This document shows, in pieces, positions 33,144 through 41,380 of a stretch of 64,000 nucleotides of DNA (position 1 is the stretch's first letter; every line of letters starts with the position of its first letter). The stretch comes from CAYNHF01 sp964397045 (GTDB taxonomy: Bacteria; Actinomycetota; Acidimicrobiia; Spongiisociales; UBA5794). A program made the translations under genes and the position numbers. The stretch covers positions 124,001 to 188,000 of the forward strand of contig CAYNHF010000047.1 of NCBI GenBank assembly GCA_964397045.1, given 5' to 3'. A model generated the notes under the pieces. It did no database searches and was not told where the DNA came from. It was given only the letters and a program-made list of their open reading frames with translations.

Positions 33144-35399
33144 ATGGATTTTGGCGTCTTCGACTACCCCCGGCCCAACGTTGATGCGGCCCTCGCCGTT
33201 CGCATCGCCTTCGATGTGTACGGGGTTTCGGGGACCGCTCAACCACTCTCCGGCGAACGCGACCGCAGCTTCAAGATCACCGGCGAGTCGGCTAGCTACG
33301 TGCTCAAGATAGGCAATCGCTCCGATCATTCGGACGCGCTCGAGGGGCAGGGCGCCGCCGTCGAGTGGGCACTCGTCCATGACCCGGAGCTTCCGGTGGC
33401 GAGCGTGATCCCCACCAGCTCGGGCGCCCTGAGCGGATACCGCAATGGCCACGCGCTTCAATTGACCCGCTTCATGGACGGCACCCCGCCGCCAAACTCC
33501 AACACGCTCCCGGGACTGCGGCGGAACCTCGGAACCCTTGCTGCTCGCCTGAGCAAGGCACTGCGTGGGTTCGATCATCCGGCGCTGCATCGAGCCTTCC
33601 CGTGGACACTGCCCCAACTCCCCCAGTTGGCACCGCTCCTGAGGCACGTCGCGGAGGACCGTCGTCCTCTCGTCGCACGAACCCTCAATCGCTTCGAGGC
33701 CAGAGTCGAACCTGCCCTGAACAGGCTCCCCGGTCAGGCGACCCACGGCGATCTGAACCCTGACAACATCGTCGTCGACCCCGACGACGCTGAACGCGTC
33801 GTTGGAGTCTTCGATTTCGGTGACCTGAGTTGGAGTCCCCGGGTCGTAGAGGCAGCGGTCGCGTCCGCGTACCAGTCCTTCGGCGCGGATCCGGTTACGG
33901 CAACAGCCCAGGTCGTGTCGGCGTTCCACATCGAGGACCCCCTCCTGCCCATCGAGATCGAAATCATGCTGGACTTGGTGGCCGCCCGTTGTGCTCAGTC
34001 GATCTTGATGTCCGCACGCCATGTGGCTACCTCCGAAGCCAACCACGACTACGTGACGAGTGATGACGAGCAGATGTGGGAGACGTTGGCTCGGCTCCGC
34101 GACGTGGACGGCTCCGAGGCGGTTTCCCGAATCGCGGCGGCTTGTGGGCTCCCGGGGCAGGCTGACCGGCGCTTTGAGGATGCCCTGGGCCTGCGCACGC
34201 GACGCCTCGGTCCTTCTCTCCACCTCAGTTACGACGAGCCGGTACACCTGAGCAAGGGTGAAGGGATATGGCTCATCGATACGCATGGAAACCGGTTGGT
34301 CGACGCATACAACAACGTCCCCCACGTCGGACACTCCCATCCCGAAGTGGTTTCGGCACTTGTCGGTCAGTCTCGTCGGCTCAGCACAAACACCCGCTAC
34401 CTGGTAGACGGCGTGGCCGAGTATGCCGACCGCCTGGTCGGGCTGCTGCCGGACCCCCTCTCTGTGGTGCTCTTCGTAAACTCCGGGAGCGAAGCCAACG
34501 ACCTCGCTTACCGAATCGCCATCGCCGTCACAGGCAAGCGAGGTGTGGTTACCACGGCGAATGCCTACCAAGGAGCCACCTCGTTCACGGCGGCGATCTC
34601 TCCCGAAGAGCTCGCAACCGCCGATCGTGAGCGCTGGACCGCCCAGGTCGGTGGGGCGGATCTACTCTGCGACCCGGCTGCCGCCGACCTTCTCCGCTCC
34701 GACCTGGAGGCTTGTCGAGGGCACCTCGCCTCCCGCGAGGAGGCACCTGCCATGCTGATCTTCGACACGGTCTTCTCTAGCGACGGAATCTTCGAGGTCC
34801 CCGAAGGACTGCTACCCGCAGCCCGAACCTGGACCGACGCGACCGGTTCTCTCCTCGTGGCCGATGAGGTCCAAGCCGGGTTTGGACGCGTCGGTCCCCG
34901 CTTCTGGGGATTTGCCGGCGACACGGTCGTGCCCGACATCGTGACTCTGGGCAAACCAATGGGGAACGGCCACCCCATGGGGGCAGTCATCACCTCGGAG
35001 GCAATCGCCTCAGAATTCGCATCGAAGGCCCACTTCTTCTCAACGTTCGCGGGGTCCCCCGTCGCGGCAGCCGTTGGGATGGCGGTGCTCAACGTGATCG
35101 AATCGGAAGATCTGGCAGCCAACGCCGCGCGGGTTGGCGCCTATCTCAAGCAGGAGGTAGAGGCGCTCGGCCATGAGCAAGTCGTCGACGTGCGAGGACC
35201 TGGGTTGTTCGTCGGCGTCGAACTGCGCAGCCCCGAGTTGGTCACGAGGACGGTGAACGATCTGCGGCGAAGAGGAGTGCTCATCGGCTCGACCGGACCC
35301 AACGGAACCGTGCTGAAGATACGCCCGCCTTTGGTCTGCACCAGACGCCACGTCGACATCATGGTCGATGCGCTCCGGACGTCGCTCGAAACCCGCTGA
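33144..35399 (+). CDS. Fused APH-type kinase and class III PLP enzyme (probable kinase/phospho-lyase)
   Basis: A 751-residue fusion. Residues 1-330 are an aminoglycoside-phosphotransferase-like kinase with catalytic HGDLNPDN (His201, Asp203, Asn208) and a metal-binding Asp224 in FDFGD. Residues 360-751 are a class III aminotransferase fold with NSGSEANDLAYR, ADEVQAGFGR and PLP Lys604 in LGKPMGNGHP. In animals, hydroxylysine kinase and the AGXT2L phospho-lyases perform these two steps as separate proteins. A hydroxy-amine (hydroxylysine or ethanolamine type) is thus the likely substrate. The ATG at 33144 is preferred; a GTG at 33129 is possible. Confidence 0.85.
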   Translation: MDFGVFDYPRPNVDAALAVRIAFDVYGVSGTAQPLSGERDRSFKITGESASYVLKIGNRSDHSDALEGQGAAVEWALVHDPELPVASVIPTSSGALSGYRNGHALQLTRFMDGTPPPNSNTLPGLRRNLGTLAARLSKALRGFDHPALHRAFPWTLPQLPQLAPLLRHVAEDRRPLVARTLNRFEARVEPALNRLPGQATHGDLNPDNIVVDPDDAERVVGVFDFGDLSWSPRVVEAAVASAYQSFGADPVTATAQVVSAFHIEDPLLPIEIEIMLDLVAARCAQSILMSARHVATSEANHDYVTSDDEQMWETLARLRDVDGSEAVSRIAAACGLPGQADRRFEDALGLRTRRLGPSLHLSYDEPVHLSKGEGIWLIDTHGNRLVDAYNNVPHVGHSHPEVVSALVGQSRRLSTNTRYLVDGVAEYADRLVGLLPDPLSVVLFVNSGSEANDLAYRIAIAVTGKRGVVTTANAYQGATSFTAAISPEELATADRERWTAQVGGADLLCDPAAADLLRSDLEACRGHLASREEAPAMLIFDTVFSSDGIFEVPEGLLPAARTWTDATGSLLVADEVQAGFGRVGPRFWGFAGDTVVPDIVTLGKPMGNGHPMGAVITSEAIASEFASKAHFFSTFAGSPVAAAVGMAVLNVIESEDLAANAARVGAYLKQEVEALGHEQVVDVRGPGLFVGVELRSPELVTRTVNDLRRRGVLIGSTGPNGTVLKIRPPLVCTRRHVDIMVDALRTSLETR

Positions 35400-35499
35400 A
35401 CCCCTCGCCCGTAACCCCCGACAAAGCACGACCCGGCCACCCCGACCCAACAAGCCACCCACTACGAGGCAAAGAACACCGCGACACCCCGGTAGCGAA

Positions 35500-35524
35500 G
35501 CTCGATCCTGAACAAGGATCGAGC
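35500..35524. terminator. Hairpin downstream of tRNA-Ala
   Basis: A perfect 10-bp stem (GCTCGATCCT at 35500-35509, complement at 35515-35524) with a 5-nt loop lies between the 3' ends of the tRNA gene and the convergent fusion gene. There is no U-tract on either side. Confidence 0.55.
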
Positions 35525-35548
35525 CAACGCGAACCACCTCGAAAACCC

Positions 35549-35625
35549 TGGTGGAGGTGACGGGATTTGAACCCGTGACTTCTACGTTGCGAACGTAGCG
35601 CTCTGCCGGGCTGAGCTACACCCCC
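35549..35625 (-). tRNA. tRNA-Ala (anticodon CGC), CCA encoded
   Basis: A full cloverleaf. The acceptor stem GGGGGTG/CACCTCC has the G3:U70 wobble that marks alanine tRNAs. The D stem is GCTC/GAGC, the anticodon stem CTACG/CGTAG with loop TTCGCAA (anticodon CGC, reading GCG), and the T arm ACGGG/CCCGT. The discriminator is A and the CCA end is in the DNA. Confidence 0.95.
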
Positions 35626-35685
35626 GGGATGTCGGGATTGTACCCGCTGCCGGAAACACCGATGTGCCGCCGGTCACCGCGCGGC

Positions 35686-36324
35686 TCAACCGGAACCGGA
35701 ACCTTCCAGCTCCCGCCGCAGACGTTCCTGCACAATCGTCGAGGTGAGGTCTGCCCTGCTCCGTTCGATCAGTGCTCGGGCCACATCGGTGGTGCGACGT
35801 AGCCCGTGGGTCATACCGTCGGGATAGTCGAGCGCCGTGAGGAGATCATGCACAGTCTCCATATCGGCGAAGGTCCGTTCCGCGGCCGTCAGCTCACCCT
35901 TGCGGAGCTGGTCGAGCAGCCGCCTCCGCTGCTCGCCCACCGCCTCACCAAGACCCTTCAGGTACGGCACCGCGTCCAGCCCGAGGTCCTCCGGGAGTGG
36001 CAGCGGCTGCTCCGTCAGCAAGGCGGCCGTCAACTCCGCCTCGGCGTATTCCTTCACCGCGTCGTAGAAGAAGCCAGCGTGATAGATGTCGCGGTGCTCG
36101 CTGAGCGGCGCCTCGGCCTCATCGATCAGCACTCGCACCTCGGCCAACAGGGATCTCGCCGTCTCGAGATCCTCACGATGCATGGCGCGGATGGCATTGG
36201 CCGAGCCACGAATGATCTGACGGCAGTTCTTCAGCGCGAGTTCGCGAGCCTGATACTTGGCATCCAGCTCAGCTCGTACCGAGGCTTCCAGAGGCCCGAG
36301 ATCGACTGGTCGGTAGTCGTCCAC
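35686..36324 (-). CDS. Translin-family (COG2178-like) predicted RNA-binding protein
   Basis: A 212-residue all-helical protein. Segments such as ALKNCRQIIRGSANAIRAMHR, AGFFYDAVKEYAEAELTAALL, YLKGLGEAVGEQRRRLLDQLR and TALDYPDGMTHGLRRTTDVAR fit the translin/TRAX family as found in archaea and some bacteria. Eukaryotic members bind and cleave short RNAs; the prokaryotic role is not known. The GTG start immediately follows the stop of the upstream membrane-protein gene. It is the last gene of the plsY-moeA-moaC-mogA run, next to tRNA-Ala. Confidence 0.8.
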   Translation of the reverse strand: MDDYRPVDLGPLEASVRAELDAKYQARELALKNCRQIIRGSANAIRAMHREDLETARSLLAEVRVLIDEAEAPLSEHRDIYHAGFFYDAVKEYAEAELTAALLTEQPLPLPEDLGLDAVPYLKGLGEAVGEQRRRLLDQLRKGELTAAERTFADMETVHDLLTALDYPDGMTHGLRRTTDVARALIERSRADLTSTIVQERLRRELEGSGSG

Positions 36325-36768
36325 CTAGCTGGCGACGACCCGTACGGTGTGCCGCTGCTCGTCCGGGTTGACGAGCTCCGGGGCCGAGGTGGGAGTTCCG
36401 ATTGGCACCACACGGGCAGGCGCCGGTCGTGCCCTCATCTGCAGCAGCATCGCGATGTACACCGCAATCGAGATGTCGAACCCGACGGCCACAGCCAGCC
36501 ACACCAGGCTGCCCTGCCAGACCGCCACCGCCAGGGCGCCGAGCGCGCCCGCGAACAAGGCAATCAAGATCCGCTGCCTGCGGACCTGTGCCTTGCGCTT
36601 CATGGCCAGCTCGTGGCTCGAATTCGAAGCCACCGACGCCAGCAGAGCCGTGGAACGGGCAAAGCTACGAGTGGTCTTGGAAGGCGTCTTGCGCCTGCCG
36701 TCGATGAACGATGGCAACAAGAACGCGGCCCAGATTCCTCCGATGAGGATGAACGCGAAAACAGGCAT
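36325..36768 (-). CDS. Small membrane protein of unknown function
   Basis: A 147-residue protein with a first hydrophobic helix at residues 1-20 (MPVFAFILIGGIWAAFLLP), a basic cytoplasmic loop and two further helices around residues 65-110. The tail is Pro-rich. The ATG at 36768 has AAGGA 6 nt upstream, so an upstream in-frame extension is rejected. It directly abuts the translin gene. No family is recognised. Confidence 0.75.
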   Translation of the reverse strand: MPVFAFILIGGIWAAFLLPSFIDGRRKTPSKTTRSFARSTALLASVASNSSHELAMKRKAQVRRQRILIALFAGALGALAVAVWQGSLVWLAVAVGFDISIAVYIAMLLQMRARPAPARVVPIGTPTSAPELVNPDEQRHTVRVVAS

Positions 36769-36848
36769 ATGGTCCTTACTCCGTCCGCCTGCCGGGAGCG
36801 TAGGCTCCAACGGCGGCCACACAAAGGATTTCGATAACGAGAAGTGCG

Positions 36849-37337
36849 TCACGCATTGTGGTCGCTATCGGCATCAATGAGCAATTCGACGCCGTGCCGC
36901 AAGGCGGGTCCCACCACGGACAGTGATTCTCGAACCCCCTTTTCCGAACCGGGGAGATTGAGGATCAGGGTCGATCCCGCGATTCCCGCTACACCGCGAG
37001 ACAACATGCCGTGGGGATTCTGCCCAAAAGTCGTGGCACGCATCGCCTCAGACAGGCCGGGGGCGGGGCGCTCCAGCAGGGGCTGGGTTGCCTCCGGAGT
37101 GACGTCCCGAGGCGAAAACCCGGTGCCACCGGTGGTGACCACGAGCGATACCCGATCAATGCATTCCTGCAACGTCGCTCGAACCGAATCGACGCCATCC
37201 GGCACCACGATCACCGGCTCCACTTCGAATCCCAGGTCTCGCAACACTTCAACCACAGCAGGACCACTGCCGTCCTCCGTTTCGCCGCGGCTGACCCTGT
37301 CGCTGACTGTGACGACGGCTGCTCTCATCTCTGCCAC
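36849..37337 (-). CDS. mogA: Molybdenum cofactor biosynthesis protein MogA/MoaB
   Basis: Adenylylates molybdopterin before metal insertion. The 162 residues have the family signatures TVSDRVSRGETEDGSGP and TTGGTGFSPRDVTPEAT. The start overlaps the end of moaC by 13 nt. MogA and MoaB cannot be told apart by eye; the gene is a single copy in this operon. Confidence 0.9.
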   Translation of the reverse strand: MAEMRAAVVTVSDRVSRGETEDGSGPAVVEVLRDLGFEVEPVIVVPDGVDSVRATLQECIDRVSLVVTTGGTGFSPRDVTPEATQPLLERPAPGLSEAMRATTFGQNPHGMLSRGVAGIAGSTLILNLPGSEKGVRESLSVVGPALRHGVELLIDADSDHNA

Positions 37338-37795
37338 TCCCCCGATCGACCACCCGACTTCGCCAGAAGCCGAATCTCTTCGACCTGAGCGCTGCGGTCG
37401 AGGCCTTTGATCATGTCGTAGAGCGTCAGCGCTCCGGCCGCAGCTCCTGTCATCGCCTCCATCTCGACCCCGGTCCGGGCGGTGACCCCGCAGGTGACCT
37501 CGATCCGAGCGCCGCTGCCCGTCTCCTCGACCAGAACGTCGACGGAATCGAGTCCGATGGGGTGCGCGAGCGGGATCAGCGCCGGCGTTGCCTTAGCCCC
37601 CATGATCGCGGCCACCCGCACCGCGGCTACCGCGTCACCTTTCGGCAGATTGCCTGCGAAGAGCCGCGCTCGGACCTCGTCGGACATCTGCACGGAGGCC
37701 TCGGCAACAGCCCGGCGCGCGGTGATCTTCTTACTACCCACGTTGACCATACGAGCCGCCCCCATGTCATCCAGGTGCGTAAAACCGTCAGACAT
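37325..37795 (-). CDS. moaC: Cyclic pyranopterin monophosphate synthase
   Basis: Completes the first stage of molybdopterin synthesis together with MoaA, which is not in the window. The 156 residues match the usual length, with MVNVGSKKITARRAVAEA, LPKGDAVAAVRVAAIMGAK, LIPLAHPI and GVEMEAMTGAA. The ATG at 37795 lies within the end of moeA (8-nt overlap). It is part of a tight minus-strand operon. Confidence 0.95.
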   Translation of the reverse strand: MSDGFTHLDDMGAARMVNVGSKKITARRAVAEASVQMSDEVRARLFAGNLPKGDAVAAVRVAAIMGAKATPALIPLAHPIGLDSVDVLVEETGSGARIEVTCGVTARTGVEMEAMTGAAAGALTLYDMIKGLDRSAQVEEIRLLAKSGGRSGEWQR

Positions 37796-39029
37796 CAGTC
37801 CCCTCCGAGATCGTTCGCGTTTCCGGCCAACGGAACTGCTCCAGTTCCACGACTTCACCTGCAGCCATCTGCGCGACTCCAACAGGAACCACAGCAAAGG
37901 CGTCTGCTGCCGCCAACGCGCTGACCACATTCGAGGACTGCCCTCCGCTGAGACGCACCCCCCACGGCCCATCTGCCCTGCAACCAGTGACGACCCTCAG
38001 GAACACCGTCTTTTCAGGGCTGGTGAACACCGGCTCTTCCCACACACCGGGCACGCGAGGACGGAAGACCACGTCGCTCCCCATCATGGCCAGCAGCGCG
38101 GGCCGTACGAACTGCTCGTACGCAACGACCACAGAAACCGGGTTCCCGGGCAGCCCAAAGAACGGTTTGCCTGCCACTTCGCCGAATCCCAGCGGCTTGG
38201 CCGGCTGCATCGCCACCCGATAGAAGTCGACATTGCCCGTCCCTGCAAAGACTTGCTTGACGACGTCGTAGTCACCCATCGAGACGCCTCCGCTGCTGAT
38301 CACCACGTCACAGGCGGCAGCCGCGTGATTCAGCACCTGCTGCATTGCTCGCGCGTCGTCTGGGACTATGCCGTAGTCGACGGGGACCGCTCCCAGTTCC
38401 TCCAACAGACCCCGCAGCGGCAAACGGTTGGCGTCACGGATCTGACCGGGTCCCAAAGTGGTCTTCTCGGGAGGCACTACCTCGTCTCCCGTTGACATCA
38501 ACGCCACCACGGGTCGGCGATACACCACGGGCCACCCCTCGCCGACGGCGGACAGCACCCCGACATGAAGTGGGGTCAACCGGGTGCCCGCCCTGAGAAC
38601 CAACGACCCGGCTCGTGTGTCGCCTCCCGCTTCACGGACAGACGTCCCGGGCGCGGTGGCGACGTTGATCACGACCCGAGCCTGCTCCGCAGTCACCGTG
38701 TCCTCCACCTTCACGACGGTGTCGGCACCGGCGGGCATCGGGGCGCCGGTCATGATCTTGGTAGCGGTACCCGCTTCGACCTCCTGGCTTGGGACGCTGC
38801 CGGCTGCCACCTCCTCGATCACCCTGAGTTCGGTGGGGACTTTGGCCACATCGGCGCCGCGAACCGCGAACCCATCCATCGCGGAGTTGGCGAACGGAGG
38901 CACGTCAGAGCCTGCGACCACATCTTCGGCCAGTACCAGCCCATGTATCTCGCGTAAGCCGATTCGCTCGACGGGCAAACTCTCGACGGCTGACAACACT
39001 GTGCGCTGCATGCTTTGGAGCGGAATCAT
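37788..39029 (-). CDS. moeA: Molybdopterin molybdenumtransferase
   Basis: Inserts molybdate into adenylylated molybdopterin. The 413 residues show PPFANSAMDGFAVR near the N-terminus, IMTGAPMPAGADTVVKVED, the GDEV motif of the MoaB-like domain (STGDEVV) and SSGGVSMGDYDVVK. The ATG at 39029 overlaps the plsY stop by 4 nt (ATGA), so a longer in-frame extension through plsY is a shadow. Confidence 0.95.
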   Translation of the reverse strand: MIPLQSMQRTVLSAVESLPVERIGLREIHGLVLAEDVVAGSDVPPFANSAMDGFAVRGADVAKVPTELRVIEEVAAGSVPSQEVEAGTATKIMTGAPMPAGADTVVKVEDTVTAEQARVVINVATAPGTSVREAGGDTRAGSLVLRAGTRLTPLHVGVLSAVGEGWPVVYRRPVVALMSTGDEVVPPEKTTLGPGQIRDANRLPLRGLLEELGAVPVDYGIVPDDARAMQQVLNHAAAACDVVISSGGVSMGDYDVVKQVFAGTGNVDFYRVAMQPAKPLGFGEVAGKPFFGLPGNPVSVVVAYEQFVRPALLAMMGSDVVFRPRVPGVWEEPVFTSPEKTVFLRVVTGCRADGPWGVRLSGGQSSNVVSALAAADAFAVVPVGVAQMAAGEVVELEQFRWPETRTISEGTDV

Positions 39030-39607
39030 GACTCCACCACGGTTCGCTCGGCACCGCCGAGGAGACGGCGCATGTTGTCGGCGTGGCGCGCTAGCACCAG
39101 CACCGCGGTCGCTCCCGCCCACAGCAGCGACGACCCCCGGTAACCGGCAAGCGCGAAACCGGGCACGTAGAGCATCATCGCCAGTATCGATGCTATCGAA
39201 GCTCTCTTGGTTGCCACCACGATGAGCGCCCAGCCGATCCCAAGCACGAGACCGAACCACGGCGCAAGCCACAGCGCGGCGCCTACTGCGGTCGCTACGC
39301 CTTTACCTCCCCGGAAGCGATGCCAGACCGGGAACACGTGGCCGGCAACCGCGGCAAAGCCTGCCGCGAATCCTCCTGCGCCTCCCAGTACCGTCGCCCC
39401 CAGCGCTGCAGCTGCGAGCCCTTTCAGCAAGTCACCGAAGAGCACCACCGCGGCCGCCTTCTTCCCCAGGGTGCGCATGACGTTCGACGTGCCGGGATTG
39501 CCACTGCCCTCCGCGTAGATGTCGACACCCATAACGCGAGGGACAATCACCCCAAAATCGACGCTGCCGATGAGGTAGGCCACGAGAAGGACGACGGCGG
39601 TCTCCAC
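39026..39607 (-). CDS. plsY: Glycerol-3-phosphate acyltransferase PlsY
   Basis: Transfers an acyl group from acyl-phosphate to glycerol-3-phosphate, starting phospholipid synthesis at the membrane. The 193 residues have the three cytoplasmic motifs: GSGNPGTSNVMRTLGKK, GHVFPVWHRFRGGKGVATA and a distal basic loop, between about five helices. The GTG at 39607 has TACACT 7 nt upstream. It leads the moeA-moaC-mogA operon, an unusual pairing. Confidence 0.93.
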   Translation of the reverse strand: METAVVLLVAYLIGSVDFGVIVPRVMGVDIYAEGSGNPGTSNVMRTLGKKAAAVVLFGDLLKGLAAAALGATVLGGAGGFAAGFAAVAGHVFPVWHRFRGGKGVATAVGAALWLAPWFGLVLGIGWALIVVATKRASIASILAMMLYVPGFALAGYRGSSLLWAGATAVLVLARHADNMRRLLGGAERTVVES

Positions 39608-39614
39608 CGGCGGA

Positions 39615-39620
39615 AGTGTA
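39615..39620 (-). promoter_or_regulatory. -10 box of plsY (leaderless)
   Basis: TACACT on the minus strand is 7 nt upstream of the plsY GTG. It would drive the plsY-moeA-moaC-mogA operon. Confidence 0.5.
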
Positions 39621-39668
39621 GGGCTGATACCATCCCGTCCTCATTGCCGGACGGGAAGGGTGCAGCAC

Positions 39669-40415
39669 GTGATCGGTGTCTTCGGCGGTTCGGGGTTCTA
39701 CGAGTTCATCGACAACGCCGCAGCGGTCACCGTGGACACCCCCTACGGTGCTCCTGCCGCGCCCTACATGGTCGGATCGGTGGACGGGGTCGACGTTGCG
39801 TTCCTGCCTCGCCACGGTGCGAACCACGAGTTGCCACCCCACATCGTGAATTTCCGCGCCAACGTGTGGGGAATGCGTGAGCTCGGGGTGAGCTGTGTGA
39901 TCGGACCCAGCGCCGTGGGCAGCCTGCAGGAGGGGTACGCCCCTGGGGAGTTCGCGGTCGCGGACCAACTCGTCGACCGCACGGCAGGGAGAGAGCGAAC
40001 GTTCTTCGACGGTCCTGAGGTCGAGCATCTCTCTTTCGCCGATCCGTACTGCGAGAACCTCCGGCAGGTCGCGATCGAAGGCCTGCGCGGCGTCGGGGCC
40101 ACCGCACACGACGGCGGTACGATCGTGGTCATCCAGGGTCCGCGGTTCTCGACCAGAGCCGAAAGCGCGTTCTACGCGGCGCAGGGTTGGGAGCTGATCA
40201 ACATGACCCAGGAGCCAGAAGTGGCACTCTGTCGCGAACTCGAGATGTGTTATGTCAACATCTCGGTGATCACCGACTACGACGTGGGAGTAGCAGGCGA
40301 ACGGCCCGCGGTCACCCATGAAGAGGTTCTGAGCGGCTTCGAATCCTCACTTGGCATGCTGCGAAATGCCGTTCGTTCCATGCTTCCCGTCATGGCCTCG
40401 CAACACGATTGTTGA
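39669..40415 (+). CDS. mtnP: S-methyl-5'-thioadenosine phosphorylase
   Basis: Splits methylthioadenosine, the by-product of polyamine synthesis, into adenine and methylthioribose-1-phosphate. The 248 residues have IGVFGGSGFY, FLPRHGANHELPPH, IQGPRFSTRAES and INMTQEPEVALCRE. The TDYD motif fits a 6-aminopurine-specific enzyme, though related methylthioinosine phosphorylases are hard to exclude. The GTG at 39669 is chosen because GGGAAGGG lies 8 nt upstream; the earlier GTG at 39660 leaves no spacing. Confidence 0.9.
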   Translation: MIGVFGGSGFYEFIDNAAAVTVDTPYGAPAAPYMVGSVDGVDVAFLPRHGANHELPPHIVNFRANVWGMRELGVSCVIGPSAVGSLQEGYAPGEFAVADQLVDRTAGRERTFFDGPEVEHLSFADPYCENLRQVAIEGLRGVGATAHDGGTIVVIQGPRFSTRAESAFYAAQGWELINMTQEPEVALCRELEMCYVNISVITDYDVGVAGERPAVTHEEVLSGFESSLGMLRNAVRSMLPVMASQHDC

Positions 40416-40431
40416 GGCCACCGGTCGGATT

Positions 40432-40446
40432 GCCTTCTCAGAAGGC
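40432..40446 (+). terminator. Short hairpin after mtnP
   Basis: GCCTTC and GAAGGC (40432-40437 and 40441-40446) with a 3-nt loop lie 16 nt after the stop codon. There is no clear U-tract, so termination is only likely. Confidence 0.35.
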
Positions 40447-40505
40447 CCTCCACGCGCCACAATGGCGCCGTGGGAGCGCACCCTCGGTGCGAAGGAGTGA
40501 TCGAT

Positions 40506-40610
40506 GTGACCGAATACTTCGGAGAAACCGCCGGTTGCGGTGTCATTCGTCGAACGCATCGGCTCTTCCCACCAAGCATTGAGTCACCAGACCCCCTCCC
40601 CGGCGGCTGA
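40506..40610 (+). CDS. Possible 34-residue small protein
   Basis: A GTG at 40506 with AAGGAG 8 nt upstream opens a 34-codon frame (begins MTEYFGETAGCGVIRR). It runs into the left arm of the inverted repeat and stops there, so it may be a truncated gene remnant. No family is recognised. The only support is the good ribosome binding site. Confidence 0.3.
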   Translation: MTEYFGETAGCGVIRRTHRLFPPSIESPDPLPGG

Positions 40611-40684
40611 TCGCAAGTCCCCCACCATTCCCCCTGCTTGCGTGAAGCTCCCTCCCTCCCTTGCGGAGGGAGGGACGGGGAGGG
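40594..40684. repeat. Nested inverted repeat (REP-like hairpin)
   Basis: Outer 9-bp arms (CCCTCCCCG at 40594-40602, CGGGGAGGG at 40676-40684) enclose a perfect 11-bp stem (40649-40659 with 40665-40675) with a 5-nt CTTGC loop. The whole lies in the intergenic space after mtnP. Strict pyrimidine/purine arms suggest a dispersed extragenic palindromic element. It could also stop mtnP transcription. Confidence 0.7.
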
Positions 40685-40725
40685 CCTCTCCGTTCACAAG
40701 GCTTCCGGTCGTACGTGAGATCGCG

Positions 40726-40731
40726 TACGTT
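40726..40731 (+). promoter_or_regulatory. -10 box of the SAF-domain gene (leaderless)
   Basis: TACGTT is 6 nt upstream of the GTG at 40738, matching the local leaderless pattern. Confidence 0.4.
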
Positions 40732-40737
40732 GCCAGG

Positions 40738-41256
40738 GTGCTCTGGCTGCACCGTCCCCCGTACCTGCGCTGGATTGCTGCTGCGCTGCTGGTGCTCGGT
40801 GCGGTTGCACTCGACCTCACGCAACGTGCAACAGAGCCGTACCCGTTCGTAGCGGCACCCATCGAGCGTGGTCAACCCATCGACGGTGAAACCATCACCT
40901 GGCGCGACATCCCGGTGGGGCTCCTGACCGCTCCACCACTCGAGGGAGCCGTCGCGTCGCATCGGCTCGAGGCGGGCGAACCAGTGCTCGCGTCTTCGGT
41001 TGGATCCGTCACCGATGTACCGGCAGATTGGTGGTCGGTACCCATGGTGCTCCCCGATGGCGTCGCGGCCGGAGCGTTGATCCGAGTGGTGACGGTCGAT
41101 CCGCCCCTGACAGTCGACGGCATCGTCGTCAGCGTGTCCTCAGGAGACGCTTTCACCCCCGGGAACTCGGGTCTCGTGGCGGTACCCGAAGCGGCCAGCA
41201 GCCGGGTCGCGGCTGCGGCGATTGCGGGAACCGCCACCGTCCTGTTCTCTCCGTAG
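40738..41256 (+). CDS. SAF-domain membrane-anchored protein
   Basis: About 172 residues: one N-terminal membrane helix (WIAAALLVLGAVAL, residues 12-25), then a SAF domain (FVAAPIERGQPIDGETI and DIPVG) as in CpaB and flagellar P-ring chaperones. A beta-rich C-terminal part follows. The chain is therefore mostly extracytoplasmic. No pilus genes are near, so its role is open. The GTG at 40738 is preferred because an upstream extension would translate the inverted repeat. Confidence 0.7.
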   Translation: MLWLHRPPYLRWIAAALLVLGAVALDLTQRATEPYPFVAAPIERGQPIDGETITWRDIPVGLLTAPPLEGAVASHRLEAGEPVLASSVGSVTDVPADWWSVPMVLPDGVAAGALIRVVTVDPPLTVDGIVVSVSSGDAFTPGNSGLVAVPEAASSRVAAAAIAGTATVLFSP

Positions 41257-41368
41257 CAGTCGGCTGCCGCCGATTGCAGGACTCCGCCATGGCTTCCCGC
41301 CGGAACGAGTCGAGCTGCACGTCTGTCCGCTGCCTGTCGGCGTCCACAGCACACGAAGGTGTCGCCAG

Positions 41369-41374
41369 TAACCT
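41369..41374 (+). promoter_or_regulatory. -10 box of uppP (leaderless)
   Basis: TAACCT is 6 nt before the ATG at 41381. Confidence 0.5.
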
Positions 41375-41380
41375 CCGCGC

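Noticed and set aside
32961..34571. Antisense frame of 536 codons opposite the kinase-lyase gene
   Set aside because: The plus strand has clear kinase and PLP motifs. The antisense frame is a by-product of high GC content.
36849..39029. Link between the molybdenum-cofactor operon and the trimethylamine-dehydrogenase-like enzyme
   Set aside because: That enzyme family uses FMN and a 4Fe-4S cluster, not molybdenum.
40540..40737. N-terminal extension of the SAF-domain protein
   Set aside because: It would translate the inverted repeat into a low-complexity segment, and a leaderless -10 box supports the start at 40738.
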